The notes: generated by a model from the letters alone, not told the origin. DNA of 64,000 nt from Mannheimia cairinae (GCF_028649535.1 NZ_JAQSJE010000007.1:156644-220643), one strand, 5' to 3'. Counted from the first letter of the stretch, positions 38,747 through 46,766 are shown. Translations and numbers: made by a program.

Positions 38747-39385
38747 ATGAAAGCAGAGATTACTGAGTTAAACAATCAAAATAGCCAATATGAAGATCCT
38801 ATTGAATTATCAAAGTCAAATTTACTGGTTATTGTTTTTGCAAAAACAAAAAGCCCTTATTTTAAAATGGCACTATCTATTGCTTCTGGAGCACTAAAAT
38901 TTTCATCATATGAGTTAGATAAAGATACTATTTATACGAGTGTATTTGGTAGAACACCTGAACAAGCCGCAAGAGCCTTACTTTTATTACGTTATGTTGA
39001 TGGATGGACTACTAAACAAATTTTTATTGCTGGGCGATTATATACAGGCTCAGGTTATTATAGCTTAGGTTCAATATTAGAGTGCTATCAAAGTGCTTGC
39101 CAATGCCTCAATGCAAAATCGCATTGCTTATCTTTAACAAATAAATTATTTAAGGATGCCTATTATAGGACTCAATCTATTTATTTAGTGCTGTCAGATA
39201 GCGATCGACCTAAAGAGCAACCAGAAAAAAGCTATGTTATCCCGTGTAAAAAGCTCGAAAACCATCCAATAGAGAGGGGAGAATACTTTGGTTCTTGGAA
39301 AGAACAAATACAGGCTCTTGCTGTAGAAAATAACGTTGATTGGTGTCCATTATTTAATCTAGACTATTTTAGACAATATGAATAA
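38747..39385 (+). CDS. Unknown cargo protein between mor and the lysis genes
   Basis: 212 residues, no recognised domain. Clearly more AT-rich than its neighbours. Sequence includes ASGALKFSSYELDKDTIYTSVF, RTPEQAARALLLLRYVDGWTTKQIF and four cysteines (CYQSACQC and others). A strong GGAAGGGA ribosome site, the mor terminator in front, a TATAAT between, and a terminator-like hairpin behind it (39441) make it a self-contained cassette, the layout of a moron. It interrupts the normal mor-lysis order. Function cannot be inferred. Confidence 0.65.
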   Translation: MKAEITELNNQNSQYEDPIELSKSNLLVIVFAKTKSPYFKMALSIASGALKFSSYELDKDTIYTSVFGRTPEQAARALLLLRYVDGWTTKQIFIAGRLYTGSGYYSLGSILECYQSACQCLNAKSHCLSLTNKLFKDAYYRTQSIYLVLSDSDRPKEQPEKSYVIPCKKLENHPIERGEYFGSWKEQIQALAVENNVDWCPLFNLDYFRQYE

Positions 39386-39400
39386 CTAGACTTCATATTC

Positions 39401-39480
39401 TTTAAACCAGTTTAAAATCAATTTAACGCCTATTTTACTAAACTCCGGTTATCAAGTAATCCTTAATAACCGGAGTTTTT
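39401..39480 (+). promoter_or_regulatory. Phased TTTAAA array and hairpin covering the lysozyme ribosome site
   Basis: TTTAAA at 39401 and 39411, TTTAAC at 39422. Then AACTCCGGTTAT (39441-39452) pairs perfectly with ATAACCGGAGTT (39466-39477), followed by T and, at 39482, the ATG of the lysozyme gene. CGGAG, the only good ribosome site, is inside the 3' arm. Confidence 0.75.
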
Positions 39481-39481
39481 T

Positions 39482-39991
39482 ATGTCTCAACATCTTACCT
39501 TTCGCCAAATTTTTGACCGCTTAATCGGACACGAGGGCGGTTATGTCAATCACCCACAAGACCCGGGTGGAGAAACCAACTGGGGGATTACCAAACGCAC
39601 TGCTGTCGCTAACGGTTACATTTCGGCAATGAAGAATATGACCCGTGAGCAGGCTTTCAATATCTACCAAAAAGCCTTTTGGCAACGCTATAAATGTGAG
39701 CAATTTACGCCATCTTTAGCCTATCAATTCTTTGATGCTGCGGTTAATCACGGCTTGGGTAATGCTAGTCGTATGCTACAGCGTGCAGCAGGTGTGGTTG
39801 ATGACGGCATTATCGGCAACATTACCCTACAAGCTATTAACTCCAAATCTGAAAGTGATCTTTTAATGTTGTTTAACGCCGAACGTCTGAAGTTTTATAC
39901 GAAATTACGTAATTTCTCAACCTTTGGTAAAGGCTGGGTAAATCGTGTAGCGGGCAACTTGGAATATGCAGCACAAGATAATGAGGTTTAA
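39482..39991 (+). CDS. Phage endolysin, GH108-type N-acetylmuramidase
   Basis: Cuts peptidoglycan at the end of the lytic cycle. 169 residues with the GH108 signature LIGHEGGYVNHPQDPGGETNWGITKRTA (catalytic Glu in HEGGY, about residue 18), AFWQRYKCEQFTPSLAYQFFDAAVNHG and a C-terminal peptidoglycan-binding-like half (GVVDDGIIGNIT). No signal peptide, so release depends on a holin; a holin-like gene follows after 2 bases. Confidence 0.9.
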   Translation: MSQHLTFRQIFDRLIGHEGGYVNHPQDPGGETNWGITKRTAVANGYISAMKNMTREQAFNIYQKAFWQRYKCEQFTPSLAYQFFDAAVNHGLGNASRMLQRAAGVVDDGIIGNITLQAINSKSESDLLMLFNAERLKFYTKLRNFSTFGKGWVNRVAGNLEYAAQDNEV

Positions 39992-39993
39992 AA

Positions 39994-40266
39994 ATGACAA
40001 AACTACTTAAAGAACTACTCTCAACCAATGGCACACTTTCTACCACCAGCACCGTACAGTTTATCGGCACATTATGCGTGTTTGGTTTGATGATTTATGC
40101 CGTAGTAACGCAACAATCTTACGCTGAGAGCCTATTAAATCACGTCTTAATTTATCTTTTCGGTGCAACTACTGCTAAAGGAGTGGTAACAAGTTATCAA
40201 GCTAAAATTAAGGGGGCTTTAAATGAACACATTGCTGGCATTGTTAAAACTGGTCAAGCTAATTAA
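39994..40266 (+). CDS. Small membrane protein, holin candidate (DUF2644-like)
   Basis: 90 residues with two hydrophobic segments (about 20-40 and 48-66, with an LFGATTAKGVVTSY stretch) and a polar C-terminus. Its place directly behind the endolysin supports a holin or lysis-accessory role; I recall DUF2644 for proteins of this type in Haemophilus but cannot verify it. Confidence 0.6.
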   Translation: MTKLLKELLSTNGTLSTTSTVQFIGTLCVFGLMIYAVVTQQSYAESLLNHVLIYLFGATTAKGVVTSYQAKIKGALNEHIAGIVKTGQAN

Positions 40267-40309
40267 ACGCTTTTTTGCGTGGTTAGGAAAATTAGGGAAA
40301 CGTAAATGA
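40223..40309 (+). CDS. Very small basic membrane peptide in the lysis cluster
   Basis: 28 codons (MNTLLALLKLVKLIKRFFAW and eight more) in another frame over the end of the holin candidate. AAGGGGG lies 7 bases upstream of ATG 40223 and its stop overlaps the next start (ATGA). An amphipathic/hydrophobic helix with many lysines. It is not recognised as Rz1, which would need a lipobox Cys. Confidence 0.4.
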   Translation: MNTLLALLKLVKLIKRFFAWLGKLGKRK

Positions 40310-40458
40310 AATATTTAAAGAAAGTACGTAAACGTTGGCAGTTATGGCAATTTTATCGCCAACAACCCGAACTTAAAACTCGGCATAACCTTTTAAGAGA
40401 AGCAATTAAGCAAGGGATTGAAAACCCAGTCGGACGTGCAAGAAAGGGGCGAACATAA
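40306..40458 (+). CDS. Small basic phage protein
   Basis: 50 residues (MKYLKKVRKRWQLWQFYRQQ then PELKTRHNLLREAIKQGIENP and a basic end). Starts by overlapping the previous stop (ATGA) and ends overlapping the next start (TAATG), so it is tightly coupled in the lysis operon. Function unknown. Confidence 0.5.
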   Translation: MKYLKKVRKRWQLWQFYRQQPELKTRHNLLREAIKQGIENPVGRARKGRT

Positions 40459-40793
40459 TGGATTTACTGACTTCTTTTTGGGAATTTATCCGCACAAACT
40501 TTGGTGTAATTTCGACTTTTATCGCCCTTATTGTCGGGGCGTTCTGGTTGAAAATGGATAGCAAATACGCCAAGAAAAACGATGTAGGGCAACTGCTGGA
40601 AGTGGCAAAAAGCCACGATAACCGCCTTACGATGCTAGAAAACAAGGTGGAAAATCTACCTAGTGCAGTTGATGTGGAAAGAATAAAAACATTGGTAACT
40701 GATGTAAAAGGCGATACTAAAGCCACCTCAAAACAGGTGGATAGTATCAGCCACCAGTTGAGTTTACTGCTAGAAGCAAAATTAAAGGAATGA
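40458..40793 (+). CDS. DUF2730-like membrane-anchored phage protein
   Basis: 111 residues: one N-terminal transmembrane segment (about 15-32, GVISTFIALIVGAFWLKM) and a long coiled coil (LLEVAKSHDNRLTMLENKVENL and onward). This is the layout of the Mu-like gp25/DUF2730 proteins between the lysis and head genes; possibly a spanin-like or lysis accessory protein. Confidence 0.65.
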   Translation: MDLLTSFWEFIRTNFGVISTFIALIVGAFWLKMDSKYAKKNDVGQLLEVAKSHDNRLTMLENKVENLPSAVDVERIKTLVTDVKGDTKATSKQVDSISHQLSLLLEAKLKE

Positions 40794-40797
40794 TGAG

Positions 40798-41094
40798 ATG
40801 GCATTAAAAGAGCTATTAACCCAAGACCAACGGCTTGTAATTTTACGCTCCCTTGCTGAAGCCGGTTACGACGCTAATGAATCCATTATTAGTGATTGTT
40901 TAGATTTGTATGGGCACGATATTAGCCGTGATTTAATCCGCACCCATTTAACGTGGTTGGAAGAACAAGGTTTACTTACCTTAGAGCGTTTGCGTAATGG
41001 TTATATGGTGGCGAGTATTACCCAACGTGGCTTAGATGTCGCTCAAGGACGTGTTGTGGTAGCTGGTGTTAAACGCCCACGCCCTAAAATTTAA
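40798..41094 (+). CDS. Winged-helix phage protein (Mu gp26-like)
   Basis: 98 residues with an ArsR-like winged-helix layout: LTQDQRLVILRSLAEAGYDANESII, ISRDLIRTHLTWLEEQGLLTLERL and a wing ITQRGLDVAQG. Proteins of this type stand before the small terminase in many Mu-like prophages. Could be a regulator of head genes or a structural accessory; function not known. Confidence 0.7.
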   Translation: MALKELLTQDQRLVILRSLAEAGYDANESIISDCLDLYGHDISRDLIRTHLTWLEEQGLLTLERLRNGYMVASITQRGLDVAQGRVVVAGVKRPRPKI

Positions 41095-41129
41095 ACGCTG
41101 TTTAAACGATATAAAAGGAGCGTTTAAAT
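41089..41129 (+). promoter_or_regulatory. Phased TTTAAA array forming a hairpin over the gp27 start
   Basis: TTTAAA at 41090, 41101 and 41123. ATTTAAACGCT (41089-41099) pairs perfectly with AGCGTTTAAAT (41119-41129). The GGAG ribosome site (41117-41120) and the ATG (41128) of the next gene are in or next to the 3' arm, and the stop of the previous gene is in the 5' arm. Confidence 0.7.
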
Positions 41130-41700
41130 GACCGAAAAAAATACTCGTGGTCGAGCATCAAAAGTGGATTTATTGCCACCCAATATCAAAACCCAACTGG
41201 CAATGATGTTGCGTGATAAGCAGTACCCGCAATCGCAAATTCTGGAAGAAATCAATGACCTAATCCGTGATTGTGGCTTACCTGATGAAATGCTGTTAAG
41301 CAAAACAGGCTTAAACCGCTATGCCAGCCGAATGGAAACGCTGGGTGCAAGAATCCGCAATGCCCGTGAAGTCGCTGAAATCTGGACGAAACAATTTGGC
41401 GAAATGCCACAAACGGATATTGGCAAAACCTTGATGGAAATGGTCAAGCAGATTGCCTTTGAAACCTCGTTGAAATTAGGCGAACAAGAAGGTGGTATTG
41501 AGCCGAAACAACTTGCTTTGCTTTCGTCGGCAATCCAACGTTTAGAACAAGCGGAAAGTTTGAGTTTTAAACGTGAGCAGGCTATCCGCAAAGAGGTGGC
41601 ACAACAAGCGGCTGAAACCGCTGAAAAAGTGGTGGTGCAAGCCGGATTGTCACAAAGTACCGTCGCACAACTGAAAGCTGAAATACTGGGAATTGCCTAA
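41128..41700 (+). CDS. Small terminase subunit-like protein (Mu gp27, DUF3486)
   Basis: 190 residues. DUF3486 pattern: RGRASKVDLLPPNIKTQLAMMLRD at the start (helix-turn-helix that would bind packaging DNA), GLNRYASRMETLGARIRNAREVAE, then helical C-terminus. The stop codon TAATG overlaps the start of the large subunit, showing translational coupling. Confidence 0.85.
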   Translation: MTEKNTRGRASKVDLLPPNIKTQLAMMLRDKQYPQSQILEEINDLIRDCGLPDEMLLSKTGLNRYASRMETLGARIRNAREVAEIWTKQFGEMPQTDIGKTLMEMVKQIAFETSLKLGEQEGGIEPKQLALLSSAIQRLEQAESLSFKREQAIRKEVAQQAAETAEKVVVQAGLSQSTVAQLKAEILGIA

Positions 41701-43202
41701 TGACATTACCTGAATTTATCCCCTTTGATCCGAATGAGTTATTACTTGGCTATCAAAAGCGTTGGATTGCCGATAACAGTCAGCTCAAAATTGCGGAAAA
41801 ATCCCGACGTACCGGTTTAACGTGGGCAGAAGCGGCAGATGATGTGTTGATTGCCAGTCGCACCAAAGCAGACGGTGGCTCTGATGTGTTTTATATTGGC
41901 TCAAATAAAGAGATGGCTCGGGAATTTATTGATGCCTGTGCGATGTGGGCAAGTAAATTTAATCGTGCAAGCGGTCAAATTCAGGAAGAAATTTTCAATG
42001 ATGAAGATAAAGATATTCTGACCTATGTGATCTACTTCTCAAGCGGTTTTAAAATCAAGGCTCTCTCCAGCAACCCGAAAAATCTGCGTGGTATGCAGGG
42101 GGTAGTGGTCATTGATGAGGCGGCTTTCCACGAATATCTTGCCGAAGTATTAAAAGCAGCGTTAGCTCTCACAATGTGGGGGGCGAAAGTACGGCTTATC
42201 TCTACCCATAACGGTTCGGACAACCTGTTTAATGAGCTGATTTTGGATAGCCGAGCAGGTAAAAAACGGTATTCAATCCACACTATTACTCTTGATGATG
42301 CTTGTGCTGAAGGCTTATATCAACGTATTTGCCAAGTTTCCAAGCAATCGTGGTCACCGGAAAAGGAACAGGAATGGATTGAAAACCTACTCAACGATAC
42401 CGCAAGCGAAGAAGATGCCTTGGAAGAATACTTCTGTGTGCCGAAGTTTGGTTCAGGCTTATGGCTTTCTCGTGCCTTGATTGAGCGACAAATGAGTGAA
42501 GATACGCCTGTTATCCGTTTTACCGCTAAAGACGGATTTAGCCTAATCCCCGAACCGACCCGTTATGCAGAAATCGCCGAATGGTGTGAATTAGAACTTG
42601 AGCCGATTTTAAACCGGCTTGACCCGAATTTATTACATTTTATGGGCGAAGACTTTGCCCGAAGTGGCGATATGACCTCCCTTGTGGTGCTTGCTCAACA
42701 ACAAAACCTTGTGCGAAAAGTCGCTTTTATTGTTGAGCTGGGCAATATGCCTTACAAGCAACAAGAGCAAATTGTGCTGTTTATTCTTAAACGCTTGCCC
42801 CATTTTGCCGGTGGTGCATTTGATGCACGTGGGAACGGCGGCTACCTTGCCGAGTCTGCACGAGATGAATTTAGCACCTTGATTGATTGTGTTCAGCTTT
42901 CCGAAAAATGGTATCGGGAACACACCGCACCATTTAAGGCGGCATTGGAAGACGGCGAGTTGGAAGATATACCGAAAGATGCGGATATTTTGGCTGATTT
43001 GCGATCATTTCAAGTGGTTAAAGGCGTGCCACGCATACCGGACAAACGCACCAAAAGTGCAGACGGCAAAAACAAACGCCACGGCGATACTGCAATCTCG
43101 TTACTGTTGGCACATTACGCCAGCCGTCAGTTAGTGCAAATGCCGGTTGCACCGGTAAGCCGAAAACCACGACGTAGCCGAAAATTAAGTGAAGGATATT
43201 AA
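41700..43202 (+). CDS. Large terminase subunit (Mu gp28-like)
   Basis: Packaging motor ATPase and nuclease. 500 residues. Walker A-like KSRRTGLTWAEA (about residue 37), Walker B VVVIDEAAFHEY (about 140), coupling motif STHNGSDN (about 168), and the nuclease domain with MGEDFARSGDMTSLVVL (Asp, about 320) and FDARGNGGYLAES (about 380). Confidence 0.92.
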   Translation: MTLPEFIPFDPNELLLGYQKRWIADNSQLKIAEKSRRTGLTWAEAADDVLIASRTKADGGSDVFYIGSNKEMAREFIDACAMWASKFNRASGQIQEEIFNDEDKDILTYVIYFSSGFKIKALSSNPKNLRGMQGVVVIDEAAFHEYLAEVLKAALALTMWGAKVRLISTHNGSDNLFNELILDSRAGKKRYSIHTITLDDACAEGLYQRICQVSKQSWSPEKEQEWIENLLNDTASEEDALEEYFCVPKFGSGLWLSRALIERQMSEDTPVIRFTAKDGFSLIPEPTRYAEIAEWCELELEPILNRLDPNLLHFMGEDFARSGDMTSLVVLAQQQNLVRKVAFIVELGNMPYKQQEQIVLFILKRLPHFAGGAFDARGNGGYLAESARDEFSTLIDCVQLSEKWYREHTAPFKAALEDGELEDIPKDADILADLRSFQVVKGVPRIPDKRTKSADGKNKRHGDTAISLLLAHYASRQLVQMPVAPVSRKPRRSRKLSEGY

Positions 43203-43204
43203 CA

Positions 43205-44662
43205 ATGGCGAAAAAGAAAAACTTGATCACGGAAATTGCCACCCGAGCAAGAAGTATTGATTACTGGGCATTTGGCTATTACCTGCCTAACCCAGACCCA
43301 ATTTTAAAACGAATGGGGAAAGACATTTCAGTTTATCGGGAATTGCTTTCAGACGGGCAAGTCCGCTCTGGTGTACGCCGTCGTAAAGCTGCAATTAAGG
43401 GCTTAGAATGGCGAATTACCACCACGAATAATGAAAAGGTGGACGAGCAGATTTACCACATTTTTGAGTGCTTGCCGATGAATAATATCATCACTGAAAT
43501 GCTCAATGCGGCTTTGTACGGCTATCAAATCAGTGAAGTGGTATGGGGCGAGCGTGACGGCTTATTTGTGCCGACCCAAATTATCGGCAAAAAGCCGGAA
43601 TGGTTTGTGTTTGATGAAGATAATCAACTCCGCTTTCGTACCAAAGAGGATGTGTTAAACGGAGAATTATTACCGGAAGATAAGTTCTTAATTACCACCC
43701 AAGAGGCAACACAGGATAATCCTTACGGTTTAGGCGATTTATCTCTCTGCTTTTGGGCGGCGACTTTCAAAAAAGGCGGTTTTAAATACTGGTTGGAATT
43801 TACTGAAAAATACGGTTCGCCGTGGCTGATTGGCAAACATCCACGCCAAGCACACCAAGCAGATAAAGACCGCTTGGCTGACAGCCTAGAGGCAATGATT
43901 GGCTCTGCAATCGCTGTTATTCCGGAAGATAGTACGGTCGATATTAAAGAGGCAGCCGGAAAATCGGCAAGCACCGATGCCTTTGAAAAATTCCTGAATT
44001 TCTGCAAAGCGGAGATCAATATTGCCTTATTAGGACAAAACCAAACCACCGAGCAAGAAACTAACCGAGCATCTGCCCAAGCCGGATTGGAAGTGATGGA
44101 AGATATTCGCTCGGACGACCAAGCCATTATTGAAGCAACCTTTAACACGCTTTTGCAATGGATTGTGAAATACAATTTCAGCGTGGAACAGCTGCCGACT
44201 TTTGAGTTTTACGAGCAAGAGGCAATCAATACTGAACAAGTTGAACGAGATAGAAAACTGCATGAAATGGGAGTGCGTTTTTCTAAGGCGTATTTTGAGC
44301 GTGAATATGGCTTTGAAGAGGGCGATATTGAGATGGAATCTCCCCCCGCCCCTCTTTTTCAAAGAGGGGAGCCACAATTCAGCGAGCCTCAAAACAGGCG
44401 AGTAAAAGTGCCAATGCCGGTATCGATTCTAGAACAACTGGAAAATGAAGGCGAAGGCATTGTGGACGATTGGTTGCAAGCAGTACGAGATAAATTAGCT
44501 CAAGCTGAAAGTCTTGAAGATTTTCAAAGCCAATTAGACAGCCTTATCCCAGAGTTAAGTTTTGCTGAATATGCCGATTTATTGGCAATGGCATCAACAG
44601 TTTCTGAATTAGCAGGTAAGCAATCCGTGCAAGATGAAATAAAGGCTAAACGCAATGAGTAA
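43205..44662 (+). CDS. Portal protein (Mu gp29-like, DUF935) with palindrome insertion
   Basis: Dodecameric DNA gate of the head. 485 residues: DUF935 start SIDYWAFGYYLPNPDPILKRMGKDISVYRELLSDGQVRSGVRRRKAA, TTQEATQDNPYGLGDLSLCFWAATFKKGG, and ALLGQNQTTEQETNRASAQAG. At residues 379-388 (SPPAPLFQRG) the coding sequence contains a copy of the dispersed palindrome (44349-44369); the frame stays open, so an extra loop of roughly 10-20 residues is inserted. The C-terminus overlaps the next gene by 8 bases. Confidence 0.92.
   Translation: MAKKKNLITEIATRARSIDYWAFGYYLPNPDPILKRMGKDISVYRELLSDGQVRSGVRRRKAAIKGLEWRITTTNNEKVDEQIYHIFECLPMNNIITEMLNAALYGYQISEVVWGERDGLFVPTQIIGKKPEWFVFDEDNQLRFRTKEDVLNGELLPEDKFLITTQEATQDNPYGLGDLSLCFWAATFKKGGFKYWLEFTEKYGSPWLIGKHPRQAHQADKDRLADSLEAMIGSAIAVIPEDSTVDIKEAAGKSASTDAFEKFLNFCKAEINIALLGQNQTTEQETNRASAQAGLEVMEDIRSDDQAIIEATFNTLLQWIVKYNFSVEQLPTFEFYEQEAINTEQVERDRKLHEMGVRFSKAYFEREYGFEEGDIEMESPPAPLFQRGEPQFSEPQNRRVKVPMPVSILEQLENEGEGIVDDWLQAVRDKLAQAESLEDFQSQLDSLIPELSFAEYADLLAMASTVSELAGKQSVQDEIKAKRNE
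44340..44369. repeat. Palindromic element inside the portal gene
   Basis: TCTCCCCCCG (44339-44348) followed by the palindrome CCCCTCTTTTTCAAAGAGGGG's arms at 44349-44369. Same family and same flank (AATCTCCCC) as the copies at 27205 and 36994. Confidence 0.85.
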
Positions 44663-45932
44663 ATTTAGCTTTGAAGAACAAGCCAAATATTTTGAGAAAA
44701 AACTCAATCTTAAAACCAACAGCTATCTCGATATTTTAGGCGAAGAACACGACTATTTTTTCGTGGTGGCTGGGGCTAATCGTAACGAAGTATTGAGCGA
44801 ATTCCGTAAGGCGGTTGATGATGCCATTCACAACGGCGAAACACTGGAAAATTTCCGCAAGCGTTTTGATGAGATTGTGGCGAAAACAGGTTGGGAATAT
44901 AACGGTGGGCGAAACTGGCGAACACGGATTATTTACGATACCAATGTATATGGTGCTTATAACCGTGGGCGACTACAACAACATTTAGAGCTTGCCGAAG
45001 ATATGCCCTATTGGGAATATCAACACAACGACAACGCCCACCCACGCCCACAGCACGTTGCGTGGGACGGCTTAGTGTTGCGTTATGACAACCCATTTTG
45101 GAAATATCACTACCCGATTAAAGCCTACGGTTGCCATTGCACGGTGCAAGCGTTAGATGATTTTGACCTTAAACACGACGGCAAAAAAGTCAGCCCGACA
45201 CCGGAAATTGAATTTGAGCAAAAAACGGTAGGCGTACGAACTGGCAACCCAAGAGTAGTTACTGTCCCTAAAGGGGTGGATGTCGGCTTTACTCCGCATA
45301 ATTTTGATAATATTAAAGCTGGACGAAATGCGAGCATTGATAGTGTGTTAATGCAAAAGCTAGCCAGTGCTGAACCTAAATTTGCCAGTTTATTAGTGGA
45401 AAATGTGCTACAGCGGCCACAAGCGGTGCTAATGTTAAATGCTGCAATGAAAGAAATGGTGGATACGGTCGCAAGCGAAAAAATAGCCCGTGGGCAAATG
45501 AAATATGTGGGCGTGCTATCGGAAGATGTGATTGATAAATTAACCGCCCTTGATAAAACGCCCCAAAGTGCAGTAATTGCGGTGCGTGATAGCGATATTC
45601 TACACGCCTTACGAGATAGCAAACAGAATCAAGGAATTAGCTTGCCAGTAGAGTTCTGGGAGCAACTGCCAGAAAAACTACGAACCCCGCAGGCAATTCT
45701 GTTGCAATCGAAAGAACAACAACGAAACAAAAATGCCTCTGATGCTTTATTGTTTATCTATGAAACTGAAAAAGGTAAGGTGGCTATAAAAATGGATTAC
45801 GAAGTAAAGATAAAAGATATGGCTAGTGGTAAAAAAACAAACCATAAATTAAATATGATTGCAACGGGCAGTGTATTTAAAGATACAACGGCGTTGTACG
45901 ATTTTGAATTGATAGGGGGAAGTTTAGATTAA
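44655..45932 (+). CDS. MuF head morphogenesis protein with C-terminal nuclease-like domain
   Basis: 425 residues. The N-terminal half is the MuF/SPP1 gp7 domain (minor head protein): LENFRKRFDEIVAKTGWEYNGGRNWRTRIIYDTN, QHNDNAHPRPQHVAWDGLV and YGCHCTVQAL. From about residue 282 a separate domain begins (KYVGVLSEDVIDKLTA, SLPVEFWEQLPEKLRTPQAIL, DALLFIYETEKGKVAIKMDY, KLNMIATGSVF), which follows the pattern of the phage Barnase-EndoU-ColicinE5/D-RelE-like nucleases known at the end of MuF polymorphic toxins. It would be packed with the capsid or delivered with DNA. No immunity protein gene is seen behind it; a structured sequence is. Confidence 0.8.
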   Translation: MSKFSFEEQAKYFEKKLNLKTNSYLDILGEEHDYFFVVAGANRNEVLSEFRKAVDDAIHNGETLENFRKRFDEIVAKTGWEYNGGRNWRTRIIYDTNVYGAYNRGRLQQHLELAEDMPYWEYQHNDNAHPRPQHVAWDGLVLRYDNPFWKYHYPIKAYGCHCTVQALDDFDLKHDGKKVSPTPEIEFEQKTVGVRTGNPRVVTVPKGVDVGFTPHNFDNIKAGRNASIDSVLMQKLASAEPKFASLLVENVLQRPQAVLMLNAAMKEMVDTVASEKIARGQMKYVGVLSEDVIDKLTALDKTPQSAVIAVRDSDILHALRDSKQNQGISLPVEFWEQLPEKLRTPQAILLQSKEQQRNKNASDALLFIYETEKGKVAIKMDYEVKIKDMASGKKTNHKLNMIATGSVFKDTTALYDFELIGGSLD

Positions 45933-46011
45933 ACTCACAGGTTTGCCTGATTCGAACAGGATAATACCCCTTTTACAGCGTAACCTTTCCAGTAGGAAAC
46001 CCCCTGTGAGT
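45933..46011. other. 79-nt cloverleaf-like inverted-repeat sequence
   Basis: Starts at the base after the MuF stop codon. A 9-bp closing stem ACTCACAGG (45933-45941) / CCTGTGAGT (46003-46011) encloses three hairpins: CCTG-ATTCGAA-CAGG (45946-45960), TTAC-AGC-GTAA (45973-45983) and TTTCC-AGTA-GGAAA (45986-45999). On the minus strand the first hairpin reads CCTG-TTCGAAT-CAGG, a tRNA T-arm. It is not a normal tRNA (short middle arm, unpaired bases next to the T-arm, no clear anticodon stem). No T-run follows, so not a plain terminator. The rest of the 144-bp gap up to 46076 is AT-rich without a gene. Confidence 0.65.
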
Positions 46012-46076
46012 AAAGTTACTATACGCCTAAATTATTTTTTTATCAACAATAAGAAATTCAAAATAAATTAGCAACC

Positions 46077-46541
46077 ATGATTAAAATCACACTTAATGAC
46101 ACACAAGTGGTCAATGCTTTGCAAAAAATTGCCAGTCAGCTTGAGCAACCTCGGCGACTGTATGGGATTTTAGGGGAAACCTTAAAGAAAATTCATACTG
46201 CTCGCTTTAAGGCTGAACAAGAACCCGATGGAAAACATTGGCAACCGTTAGCTGATAGCACGCTTGCCTTAAAACGCAAGCGGGGCAAATCTACCAAGAT
46301 TTTGCGACAAGATGGCTATCTTGCTGATAAAACCGCTTACAATGTGTTAAATGATGGCATCGAATTTGGTTCAGCTGAAATCTATGCCCGTTTACATCAA
46401 TTCGGAGGTAATGCAGGACGAGGTAAGAAGGTGACTATACCGGAACGTCCATGGTTGGGTGCAGGTAACAAAGATGAACAATTACTTTTGCGTAAAGCTG
46501 AACACCATTTGAGCCAAATTATTAGTAGGATGGGGAAATAA
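46077..46541 (+). CDS. Virion morphogenesis protein (Mu gpG-like)
   Basis: 154 residues of the Phage_tail_S / gpG family: HTARFKAEQEPDGKHWQPLADSTLALKRKRGKSTKILRQDGYLADKTAY and the end PERPWLGAGNKD. In Mu it is a tail/head completion protein. The upstream region lacks a good ribosome site (GCAACC), so its translation may depend on the MuF gene or the structure in front. Confidence 0.88.
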   Translation: MIKITLNDTQVVNALQKIASQLEQPRRLYGILGETLKKIHTARFKAEQEPDGKHWQPLADSTLALKRKRGKSTKILRQDGYLADKTAYNVLNDGIEFGSAEIYARLHQFGGNAGRGKKVTIPERPWLGAGNKDEQLLLRKAEHHLSQIISRMGK

Positions 46542-46612
46542 TCAAATTTAACGCATAGAAATACCTCTGTGCGTTTTTATTTTCTATTCGCCTGATTATT
46601 CGGTTAGAAAAA

Positions 46613-46762
46613 TTTAAACGCTTGCAGAGCGATTTAAACGGCATTTAAACGGTATTGCATATTGCGATAAATTTCCTTTTCTTAAAATCCTTTCAAAAAA
46701 TCTTTAAATTAGTTTAAAAGCTATTCCCCCGTTCATTCCTTATTATTGCCCCATAACGGAGG
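46613..46762 (+). promoter_or_regulatory. Phased TTTAAA arrays and start hairpin before the protease gene
   Basis: TTTAAA at 46613, 46633 and 46644, and again at 46703 and 46713. CCCCCGTT (46726-46733 region) can pair, with one mismatch, with AACGGAGG (46755-46762), which is the ribosome site of the protease gene. This 200-bp gap separates the lysis/packaging genes from the capsid genes and may hold a late promoter that I could not define. Confidence 0.55.
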
Positions 46763-46766
46763 CAAT

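Noticed and set aside
45933-46011. Normal tRNA gene on the minus strand
   Set aside because: The T-arm is good, but there is no 7-nt anticodon loop on a 5-bp stem, the T-arm does not join the outer stem directly, and there is no D-arm of usual form.
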